From positions 7,614,817 to 7,678,816 of the forward strand of contig NW_024756914.1 of NCBI RefSeq assembly GCF_018991925.1: a stretch of DNA of 64,000 nucleotides. The letters are read 5' to 3'. The stretch is from Homarus americanus (lineage: Eukaryota > Arthropoda > Malacostraca > Decapoda > Nephropidae). A program made the position numbers and the translations under genes. This document shows, piece by piece, positions 54,366 through 64,000 of this stretch. The notes beneath the pieces were generated by a model, which worked only from the letters and a program-made list of their open reading frames with translations, did not search any database and had not been told where the DNA came from. How positions within the stretch are numbered: the first letter of the stretch is position 1; each line of letters opens with the position of its first letter.

Positions 54366-55125
54366 CAGTGACCCCTCGGTTAACGAACTCAATCCGTTCC
54401 AGAACGTCGTTCGTTAACCGAAAAGTTCGTTAACCGAAACCATTGTTTCAATGGGTTTTTGGGTAATTGGTTCCAGCTCACCGAAAATTTCCTAAATTCA
54501 ACAAAAATGGTAGAAAAGTTCACTTTCTTTGAGGTGTGTATGTAGAAGGCTCCTGGATGATGATGATGATGATGATGGGATTTAGAATGGGGGTGGAGGA
54601 GAAGGAAGAAAGAAGGCACCATGGAGCCATTTCACCCATAAAATTTAGCTCTCTTGGTGTAATTCAAGATTATTTTCTTTAAATCAACCATTATATATTG
54701 TCAATATGTAAAATATATTTCAAAATGACCAATAATTTGCTTGAAACACAGAAAAAAAGTAACGTTTGGAAGAGTCTTAAGCAAGATGTTACCTCCAGTG
54801 AAAACAGAGAGACTAACGCCTGTTTGCTGTGTTAGAGGTGCAGCGCATTAAACAAGTCACTTTACCTTCATATTATGTTCAATAATTGTTAAGAATTGAA
54901 TATTAAACTTTAAAATTATTTAATAATAAACTTCTTGATATTTACTAAAATAATAAGGAATTTAAGCCCTAGAACCGATTAATGTATTGGCGGACTGATA
55001 CTAAAACTGGTTGGCCGGTCGGTGCAAGCGAAAACTATGTTGAGGCTGGTTAAGTGAGAATTAATTAACGAATTTTTTGTTAGATTAACGAATTGAATCC
55101 TTATGGAAGGCAGTTAAATTCTTTT
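54366..55125. mobile_element. Tigger MITE, left end intact, right end lost
   Basis: It starts CAGTGACCCCTCGGTTAACG with TA before it, followed by a sub-terminal inverted motif CGTTCGTTAACCG. A (GAT)n run lies near 54558. The copy after the gap keeps the right end (GTTAAACGAGGGGTCACTG, 62213-62231). Here the right end and about 480 bp beyond are missing near 55125. No transposase. Confidence 0.75.
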
Positions 55126-56210
55126 CTCTATAAATAATTGTATTTCATGTAAAATATCGTGTTTATAGAAATCAGCGTAATAGAAATAACAGGCTTATGG
55201 AGAAATAGGGTTGAGTTGTTTTTGATTATAAAATCAAAAAAAAATTTAGTAGGTAGCCTAATACAAGGATAGCACAGTCTAAATAAATGTTACATTCATA
55301 TCTAATAATGAAATCATGATAAATATGACTACTTTGCTTGATGGGGGAGAAGGGTGATTTTGAGGTTGATAAAATCGAGCCTCTTCGAGTATATATCCTT
55401 TCTTTTTACGATCATCACGGGAATTCTATCGCAGAACGCTTCTAGATTGATATTCTTACTATATTCACAGTTAATACAGTGGGGTATGCTATATGAAGCG
55501 AAACTCCTATTATTTAATTTTTTTTTAATTTATTGTTTTTTATTACAAATATTAATGGTATTCTTTATTCGGGGGTTTAGATGTATTTATACTTTTTGTT
55601 TTGCAATTTTATATTATATTTTTCAGTGTTAAGTGGTTGTATTTGGGGGCCTGGAGCGGATTAATCCTATTGGAATGGATGCTATACTTGAACAGGTTCT
55701 AGAACCAATTAGATTATTTTAGCACTACTGTACCACAAATTGGAGAAATAGCAAGCAAAATTGGCGTTATAGCAAACAGCGTTAGCGTTATACAAATATG
55801 GTTTCTAATTCATAAATGGCGTTAGAGCAAATTGGCGTTATCAAAACCATGGCAGAACTCACTGTACTTTCGTTTTTTATTGGTTTCGGTTGAAGTACTG
55901 TTATATTGATATTCTATTCATACTGTGCTTGATATAATACATTCACGGAAATGTATTTTTTGCTGGAAATGATGTCGTATTACAGTGGAAAGTGGGATAA
56001 AATTGTGGCGAAAACAATGACTTTTGCTTTCTTTAGTTCAAAATATGTTAAATGTCCTTTTTGCGAATGGTTTTCAGTTAAAACTATTGTATTTATAATA
56101 TTCCTCTAATTGACGAATAAATCTTGAATGAAATATACAATATTTTTTTGAAATTTACCGGCGTTCAAGTGTAAAGTTAGTAGATAATAAATGGAATATT
56201 ACGCTTCTAG
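55126..56210. other. Non-coding AT-rich DNA with another Tigger-like terminus
   Basis: GGCAGAACTCACTGTA at about 55850-55865, preceded by GTTATCAAAACCATGG and repeated TTGGCGTTA motifs, resembles the end of a Tigger-type MITE. AT-rich frames (for example 55354-55632) have no domain features. Ends at the second gap. Confidence 0.5.
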
Positions 56211-56310
56211 NNNNNNNNNNNNNNNNNNNNNNNNNNNNNNNNNNNNNNNNNNNNNNNNNNNNNNNNNNNNNNNNNNNNNNNNNNNNNNNNNNNNNNNNNN
56301 NNNNNNNNNN
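56211..56310. other. Assembly gap of 100 N
   Basis: A 100-base placeholder. The sequence before it ends ACGCTTCTAG and after it begins CTAGAAGCGC, so the two contig ends are inverted copies for 9 bases. Confidence 0.98.
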
Positions 56311-57314
56311 CTAGAAGCGCGTATTGTTTCACGTGAGGATACGAGGTGGCTAAGTCTTACCGACGCATACAAGATATTTCAAGTATAGTTTCTGGACTTA
56401 CTCCAACACCCCGTTATAGTTCTTATACATTTATCCTTTTTCCAGACTATATGGTTTCATGTATTTCATGACATTCAGGAAGTTATGTTCGCCAGCACGC
56501 CCACAGATTTGGGTTAGGATCTCTAAACCTGATCCAGCACTTTCTAGTCCAGTACACCAGTCCGCCTGTCCGGACTTCAACATTCATCTTATGCATACCT
56601 CGAGTTCTCCTCTAATGCTATGAATACATACACTATGATATAGTTGCAACGGGTACACATAACATATGGCCCAGAAAATATTGAGAAGTGGTCCTTATCA
56701 ATGTTTCCTGCTTTTCGAGGTTCTACAAGTGTACGAAATGTTAGAGAAGCGTATGACTAAAATGGGGTTTTAGGAATGACAATATGTACATCAGAGCCAG
56801 TGTATGCCCATTACTTGCCATAGTAAAATAGAGACGTGACCGATCGCCCAAGGGTTAGTTTATTAATGGTCAAGATATACCAAAAAATATATTTTTTTAA
56901 TATTAAATGCTGCAGCTTATACTTTACCACCAGCGCTTCCATTGAAGCGAACCGAAGGGGGCAAGGAGAATCTTTCCGCACGTTGGCAAGTCACGTTATT
57001 TACGCAAAATATCTCATAATGTTGCTTTGAGAAATATTCTTCGATGTTATTCATAAGATCATGGCTCTTCGCGGGTTTAGCAGGCACTGGCACCCGTAAC
57101 GGTATGACGACCCACAGCCGTAGAAGTTAAAAATTTGGGTCAGGCGGAACCACATCCTCCGAGACCTGGTGAGTACCTACAGTACTGCACCCAGAATATA
57201 GAACTTGCTCTACCAGCAATTGTACGATTTAATCATTCTAATGGCTGCTAAACCGTGAATCATTGTACAGTATTCATATTCAGTACAGTTTTTAAGAACT
57301 TTTAATTAGTATTG

Positions 57315-57398
<84 letters not shown>

Positions 57399-57864
57399 GT
57401 TAGATGAATTAACAATTGGTATGGCTATTTAGTTCCAAATAAATAAGCCTGATATATGTAATAACAGGTAGTATTTTGGGGTGGGGAGAGAGTGAGGTGA
57501 GGCAACACATGAGAGTCTGCCAATGTTTTCTTTCATAACAAGAGAGTTATGTCACTGCGCGGGGCCAAAGTGGCAAGGCTTGCTGCTCCTTTTGCTCCCT
57601 GTCCACAGCTCTTGTTACTCCTCGTCAACGCCTTCCTACAGGCAAATCATCAGAACATTACTAGTGTGCAGTTTCTTAACCGCAAATACATTTGTTTCGT
57701 TTATTTATACACATGATGTCTGTAATGTTTCAGTATTACGTTTCTGCTTCTTGTGAAGTAATTTCTAGGTACAGATCGCGTACAATAGTACAATCCCTTG
57801 TCAAAATTTCGCAACATGCCAATGTCAGCAGTTCAGCCTGACGAAGTAAGTAATATTTAGAAAT

Positions 57865-58850
57865 TCTGTTCCAGTCTCGAGATATGTTAGAATTGTCAGC
57901 TGAAGGAAAAATAAATGCTAAATAGAGGCCACCAAACGAAGTCTGCACTTCGGTCACCTCGGCTACCCCGAGAGATGATGTCTGAACTTGCCGCAGCTTA
58001 CCACAGACGGAGAATCCAGCTGAGGAGAGTGTATCTTAGGGGTCCGACTATTCACTAAATGTACCCAGTCAAGTCGTAATGAAATAATATTGTCTTACAT
58101 AGTCGATTGCCATCACTTTCGAGTATTTGTAAACATGATATCATTAAAATTGTAACTACACTTAATTGGCCTAATAGATCAGAGTGTACATGTAATGTTC
58201 TAACCCAACTCTAACACAAATCAGATAAATTGCTTACCAATTTTTTTTGACTTTTGACACTAATAAATTGAGAAGTTAGATTCGTAGCATGATTACACTT
58301 GTAGTACTCATCATATGCCTTTCATTAGCTAAGACGCAAGGCTTCATTTCTCTCTGGGAGATGCTCCATCCATTAACCCAGACAAAAGCTTTTCCTGAAT
58401 TTTGTGATTTCAGACAACCAAATACTAGCCTAGAAGTGATTGGCAGTCCGATTTATCATGTAGGGACCATTATTTGGACTTCATAAAGGCATGGGGTAAT
58501 TAGTTTACTGCCCAGGCGCATCTACTCAGTTGAGTGTCCTACTTTGGAGTTATGGACGCCCACAAGGGCTCATAGCTCAAGATTGAAGAAGTCAGAAGTC
58601 CGAAGAAAACTGTGAGGCATACTTTTTTTGGAGTGAGAGTTAGGAACTCTTAAACAATCTACTAGTAGTGTTGTGACGTAATCGCAGTGTGGGGAAAGCT
58701 CTTTCAAGATAAGACTTGACTGGCCACTGAGCAGGTTTCAGGTACATCTTAGGGACAGAGGCCCAGTACTTTGTTAAACAGTGTGGAACAGAGACGTGAC
58801 CGATCACCTGCCGTGCTAACGAGCCATTTGTATAGAGTTAAAAGTAAAAA
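57865..58850 (+). pseudogene. Degraded counterpart of LINE copy L7 with MITE
   Basis: Matches 50505-51550 with frequent small deletions, so no C-terminal frame survives. The MITE part is about 58040-58510. The hairpin unit near 58795-58825 is damaged. Confidence 0.8.
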
Positions 58851-59302
58851 AATGGGTAAGATGCATCTCACACTGAAAGAAGACTGAGTACGAGCAGGTT
58901 AATCCAAGTCTATCTTGTGCTTATACCCTAGTAAATATTAAGGTCAGTGTAGTATCACATCGTCCTATTTTATATTAAAATAGGTTTTTCCAGGCTTTGA
59001 TGAGATCCAAACGAATTTAATATCCATCTTCCCGAATATAAACCATATATATATTTTTAGACCCCCCCCCCAACATCTACACGGAAAAGTTGATTTTCTT
59101 CTTTTAATAAATAAACAAAATAATAGCAAACCAACAGAACCCAACCCACCTGACCCCCCTTCATGGTCCCAACGCTACCTTAATCCATTAAACTATCAGA
59201 CACACCACATATTAGTGCCACACATGTACACTGTTACACTTTGGACAAAGAACTATACTTGTATACACTGTTTTATATATATATATATATATTATAAAAA
59301 TA

Positions 59303-59344
<42 letters not shown>

Positions 59345-60051
59345 TACTATTTTTCTGTATAACTCTGCAATTGGCACAAAAATAACCTTCTCACAGTGTC
59401 GCACGTTTTCAAACTCCTAATTCCCGGCCTACCCACTCATTAAGTTATTACAAAACAAAAAATCTTGCCCAATAAAAATATCTCTATCACTTTGCCAATA
59501 AGAACTTACCTAAACCCCCCACACATGTGCTGTAGAAGCTTGCCAGCTAAGACCGAGGTCCGATAGCGAGGTGTCAGCCACTCGCCAGTAAAATAAGTAA
59601 TGGCTACACTTTGTGACTAGTTAATATATTAACATTAAAAATTAATATCTCACATTCTTAATTTCCAGTGAAATATCATAGAAGTTGCGTTAGAATTGTC
59701 ATAAACATTACGAATACATATTAATAATAGGAAAGAAAGATTGTGCAAAAATTATACATTCACCAATATTAATATTATAGGTAGAAATATTTATAAGATG
59801 TCAAATAATCATACTTATAATTGCTCTACTCCGACTTACGACATTCCGGACTTACGCCGCCATATCGATAAAATATTTTTCAAGACAAGATGAGTCCCGT
59901 ATGTTAGCGGGATCTCTTTGTGTACTGAAAATTTTTTTTATTTAAATTTTAAAATGGCTGGTGTTTAAAGGGAGAGTTCTCGTAGCCGAAGAGAAAGAAC
60001 TACTGTAGAATCTCGACATTCTTCACCATGTTGGTAAGTTTACAATGCTAA

Positions 60052-60056
<5 letters not shown>

Positions 60057-60117
<61 letters not shown>

Positions 60118-60141
60118 TAAATACAATACCTGTGAAAGTTT

Positions 60142-60216
<75 letters not shown>
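60057..60216. repeat. (AT)n and (AC)n microsatellites
   Basis: AT at 60057-60110, AC-containing ACACACAC then AT at 60146-60178, and (AC)n at 60179-60214. The reverse frame here is simple-repeat translation. Confidence 0.95.
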
Positions 60217-60249
60217 TGGTTGTTCTCACGATTCTCGAACAGTTCTGAC

Positions 60250-60690
60250 TCAGCCATCATCACGTGCCTTGGTTCATCAGCTGATGGCTACCGCGAACTC
60301 CATTGGAACGCGCCCATCAGCCCCGGCTGAACAGGCTTTTGTAAAATATAACAGGAGTCTAGAACTGCTTTTAGTGTCCTTAGATGGCCGCGTGCTCCCA
60401 ACAACGGTAATAGTAGGGTCTGCATTCCTTACAGAGGTCAGCGATTATATGTTCAAAGTCCGCGCGTTAGGCGGACTAAAAATGAAGATATATATATGTA
60501 ACTCAGCTTCATACCAGCTGATTCAAAAGCACACACCCACATAAGACGGGCAGCCCCAATGAGGTTCACGCCATCAGTCAGATGAACAGGCCGTGAAATA
60601 TAACAGAGTCTGAACTGCTTTAGCATCCTTTGTAGCCCAGCCGTAAAGTTTTCAGTCACACCCAGTAGGTCGAGTACCGATTCCCCACAA
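60250..60690. repeat. Degraded counterpart of the inverted SINE pair
   Basis: It retains CATCAGCTGATGGCTACC, GAACTGCTTTTAGTGTCCTT and CACCCAGTAGGTCGAG, but the left tRNA-like arm is lost and extra sequence (about 60380-60540) is present. The open frame 60269-60544 has no recognisable domain. Confidence 0.65.
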
Positions 60691-61100
60691 ATCTCGCCTC
60701 TGCTCCATCAAGCATTCGAACCTACATTTCAAGATTTCACCATTAATACCTAGTCTGATTGCATCCTAGCTCCTACAATCCATTCACATAATGCTGCTAT
60801 GATGAGCTGATGTTACCTCCTTGTGTATAGTCTTACCATCGCCTATCATCCAGCTGTTCCAACTTCACCCTACCGATTCTTTAAATGATTTGTTTATGGA
60901 AACATCCAGTGGTTGACAAGACCTATTAACCACCAGAATCACAGCTGTATCAGTGTTTTCCTCCTAATCCCGCAGTAACACTGTCAACAAGATGACCAAA
61001 CATATCCCAAATAAGAAGAATCTTTTTATGAGTCCCTGGTCTAAAGTTCAGACTTTAGCCATATTTGTATGCCGCCCATCCATCCATCCCTTTCAGCACA
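60690..61100 (-). pseudogene. Degraded counterpart of the Tigger C-terminal fragment
   Basis: Same segment as 53555-53960 with frameshifts (for example AACATCCAGTGGTTGACAAG lacking one G). No frame is left. It shows how the 53520-53903 frame decays. Confidence 0.78.
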
Positions 61101-61437
61101 GATGATTAAAAAATGTTGTCTGACTCAACACTACGTTAGGGTCAGGTGGTTCTAACGGCAACTCGCCAGGACCTCGTAATCAAATTTATAACAGTGTCTA
61201 ACCTCAATTACTGTAGTTTATCTGATGTAGGATATGAAGTAAAATACCAGTTAAAGGAGAAATTGAAGAGAATAAACAAGAAAGATGTCGGTTGGCCTAT
61301 TTAGTAGGGCTGAGAGAGAGTACTAGCTTTGGTCTTTTTTGCCGAGAGTCACGCAAATAACAGAGTACTGGTATTTGTTTGGTGTCTCCTATTTTTAAAA
61401 TGAATACTTGTAAATTAAAAGTACCTGAACATTGTAT

Positions 61438-62231
61438 TAGTGACCTCGGTTAACGAATCCCAAACTGCTCCAGAAGGTCACCGTTAACTCGAAAAGTTCA
61501 AGTAATCAAACCATTGTTTCAATGGGTTTGGTACTGAATTCCAGCCTCACCAAAATTTCCTAAATTCAACAAAATGGTAGAAAGTTCACTTTCTTTGAGG
61601 TGTGTATGTAGAAGGAATCCTGGATGATGATGATGATGATGATGGATTTAGAATGGGGTGGAGGAGAAGAAGAAGAGAAGGCAATCGGCCATATTCAACC
61701 CATAAAATTTTAGCTCTCTTTGGTGTAATTCAAGATTATTTTCATTTACCGACAGCATTATATATTGTCAATATGAAAATATATTTCAAAATTCCAATAA
61801 TTTGCTGACAGAAAAAGCGTTTGTTAAAGAGAGTCTTACAAGATGTTACCTCCAGTGAAAATACAGAGAGAGACTAACGCTGTTTGCTGTGTTAAGAGGT
61901 TGGATACATTAAACAAGTCAATTTTACCTTCAATTATGTTCAATAATTGTTAAAAATGACTAAAATTGAATATTAAACTTTTAAAATTATTTAATAGTAT
62001 AAACTTTGATATTTATAAATAATAGAATTTAAGCCCAGAACCGATTAATGTATTGGCGGACTGATACTAAACTGGTTGCCCGACAGTGCAATTTAAAACA
62101 TGTTGAGGTCGTGGTTCGTAAGAAATTCAAGTAACCAATTTTGTTCGTTAATCCGATTGAAGATCCTATGGAAGGCAGTTCGTTAACCTAAATTTCCGTA
62201 ATAACCGCTGAAGTTAAACGAGGGGTCACTG
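61438..62231. mobile_element. Tigger MITE, complete counterpart
   Basis: About 794 bp from TAGTGACCTCGGTTAACG to GAGGGGTCACTG. It shares the interior of 54366-55125, including the (GAT)n run near 61624, and supplies the right end missing there. Confidence 0.75.
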
Positions 62232-62715
62232 ATATACAAACTTGTCATATTTCTGGAAAAAATAAGCAAGAAAATAAGAATATACAGTAAACACAATTTC
62301 AACGACGCTAAAATTAAAGCTGCTGAAGAAGGGCCGATGCAAACACAAAGCCCGCGACCAGGCTCTGCTGGATCAGCTAGATTGCAAACTGGTTTTTTCG
62401 AATCGCTTTCAGTTAAAACTGTTACACAGCAGTGAATTAGGATAGAATATTATTGTAATACAACAATTTTAACTGAAACCATTCGAAAAGCGATAACGGT
62501 AACATCTTTTCAACGAAAGAAAGCAAGTCATCGTTGTCAGATTTTATCCTACTTTCCACTATAATACGACGCTATTTCAGCAAAATATTACATTTCCATA
62601 TTCTCAGAAATAAATAGTATTTTTGCTGAACGCGATGTATTTCAATGTAAATTAGATAAACTACATGAAACAAAGATTTTACCAAACCTTCATGTTCAAG
62701 ATATGTTACAGGTAG
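62232..62715. other. Segment present only in the second repeat copy
   Basis: 484 bp with no counterpart near 55125. 62390-62600 is an inverted match to about 55965-56110 and 63540-63700 (TTTTCAGTTAAAACTATTG and GTCGTATTACAGTGG against their complements). It is probably part of a TIR element whose other arm is the terminal region. Confidence 0.6.
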
Positions 62716-63785
62716 TTCTATAACGCGATAATTGTGTTCATGTAAAATATCGGGTTATAGATAATCGCGAATAGAAATAACAGGCTTATGGAGAAAATAG
62801 GGTTAGGTGCAGACATCTTTCAAATCGAAAAAAATTTATAGTAGCCTAATACAAATGATAGCACAGTCTAAATAAATGTCACATTCATATCTAATAATGA
62901 AATCACAGTAAATGCACACTTTACTTGATGGGGAGAAGCAAGATTTTGAGGTTGATAAAATGCTTCTCCAAGTGTTATATCCTACTTTCATGATCATCAC
63001 CGAATTCTATCACCAGAACGCTTCTCGCTGATATTCTTTTACTATATACAGTTAATAAGAGTGGGGTATGCTATAACTAACGAAACCCTACAAATCTAAC
63101 ATTATTTAATATTTTTTTTTTTTTTTCTAATTTATTTTTATTACAAATATTAATGATATTCTTTATTTCAGGGTTTAGATGCATATTTATAACTTTTACA
63201 ATTTTTACAATTTTATATTATATTTTCAGTGTTAGTTGTATTTAGCCTGGAACGATTAACTTATATAATGAATGCTATAACTAACAAGGTTCTAGAACCA
63301 AGATTCAAGTATAAGCATAACCCCACTACCAAAATTGGAGAAATAGCAAGCAAAAATCCGCTATAGAAATAAATGTTAGGGTGATATAAATATCGTTCCT
63401 AATTCATAACCTTAGAGCAAATTCGCTATCAAAACACGTCGCCAATAGCAGAACTCACTGTACCAGTTTTTATTAGTCGGTTAAAAATACTGTTATATTA
63501 GTGATATTCTATTCATACTGTGCTGATATAATACATTCAATGAAATGTAATTTTTTGCTGAAATGATGCACGACAGGCTGAAAGGGGATAAAATTGTGAC
63601 TAAAACAATGACTTTGCTTTTCGCTCTAAATATCAGAATCGCTGAATGGTTTTCAGTTAAAAACATTGTATTACAATAATATTCCTCCTAATTGACTTGA
63701 ATAAATACTTGAATGGAAATATACTAATATTTTGTTGAAACTACCGCCGCTTCACGTGTAAAGTGTCAGAATAATAAATGGTTAA

Positions 63786-64000
63786 CAAGTTTATAGGACG
63801 GAGTAGTTTTCTGAAGGTTTTTTGTCTTTACCTCAAAAAACCTGGCTAATTCCATAAACAAGGAATATCATAAATTAACAATTTTTTGGTCAAAAATTGT
63901 ACCTATATAACAATAAAGAGACGCAGGCTTAGGTAATAAAGATACTAATGTTAAAATTGCAGCTTATGCTGACTCCTTCGGGGCTCTAAACCCATGCATG
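63786..64000. other. Non-coding end of window
   Basis: Not a copy of earlier sequence. No gene recognised. Confidence 0.5.

Larger units (their letters stand above)
56316..63785 (+). repeat. Degraded direct repeat of 48862-56200
   Basis: All landmarks recur in order: family A end (56329-56790), LINE tail, AT array (57321-57395), LINE L7 and MITE (57865-58850), AT array (59273-59341), Tigger start (59813-60010), AT/AC array (60057-60216), SINE remnants, Tigger C-terminus, Tigger MITE, terminal AT-rich part. It differs by many short losses (about 5% shorter overall) and by 484 bp present only here (62232-62715). The repeat starts inside an LTR, not at an element end. Confidence 0.93.

Noticed and set aside
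55354..55632. 92-codon hydrophobic frame that could be a membrane peptide
   Set aside because: It consists of T-rich low-complexity DNA, is not preserved at the corresponding place near 62950-63240, and has no start context or neighbours.

Overview
This window is a eukaryotic, AT-rich, intron-era 'transposon graveyard'. I find no complete host protein gene, rRNA, functional tRNA, operon or CRISPR array. Almost every coding segment belongs to a mobile element: Ty3/mdg4 (Gypsy) LTR retrotransposons, a CR1/L2-like LINE, pogo/Tigger and hAT DNA transposons, MITEs, solo LTRs, a miniature LTR element and a tRNA-derived SINE. Long (AT)n arrays, short TTAGG/CCTAA interstitial runs and this element mix suggest an arthropod, plausibly a decapod crustacean with a large genome. 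That placement is inference and no gene here proves it.

Layout: 1-2685 is a Gypsy-2 fragment (minus strand) split by a solo LTR. 2709-6693 is Gypsy-1 copy 1 (LTR, PBS, gag-pol, integrase), cut by a 100-N gap at 6694-6793. 6794-15320 is old non-coding DNA with Tigger and hAT remnants, a (TA)n-poly(A) tract and local duplications. 15323-19540 is a badly decayed Gypsy-1 copy 2. 19676-21517 is a long LTR-like element (family A). 22035-26372 is a minus-strand LINE with a nested solo LTR (family B), followed by a third LTR-retrotransposon RT fragment. 27434-31041 and 31060-41636 are two head-to-tail LINE copies. The second is split by a nearly complete, young Gypsy-2 (32323-37882), which is itself split by a family A solo LTR (33598-34478). 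41637-49490 is a pile of LINE pieces holding a 71-bp hAT MITE and a family A element, which in turn holds a miniature LTR retrotransposon (46509-48377). 49490-56210 contains LINE tail, a long-TIR MITE, Tigger pieces and an inverted SINE pair. After a second 100-N gap, 56316-63785 repeats 48862-56200 in the same order but with many small deletions.

The elements are related by nesting rather than by a shared pathway. Target-site duplications and paralogous empty sites let the order of insertion be read directly. The autonomous machinery visible is Gypsy Gag/protease/RT/RNase H/integrase and LINE ORF1/endonuclease/RT, all carrying lesions. I found no convincing new host system. The most unusual items are the modular solo-LTR families A and B, the miniature LTR element with PBS and PPT, promoter-like tandem monomers in the LINE 5' region, the LINE 3' hairpin dimer, an Asn in place of the first RT catalytic Asp in both Gypsy-1 copies, and a gap-flanking duplication that looks like an assembly artefact.
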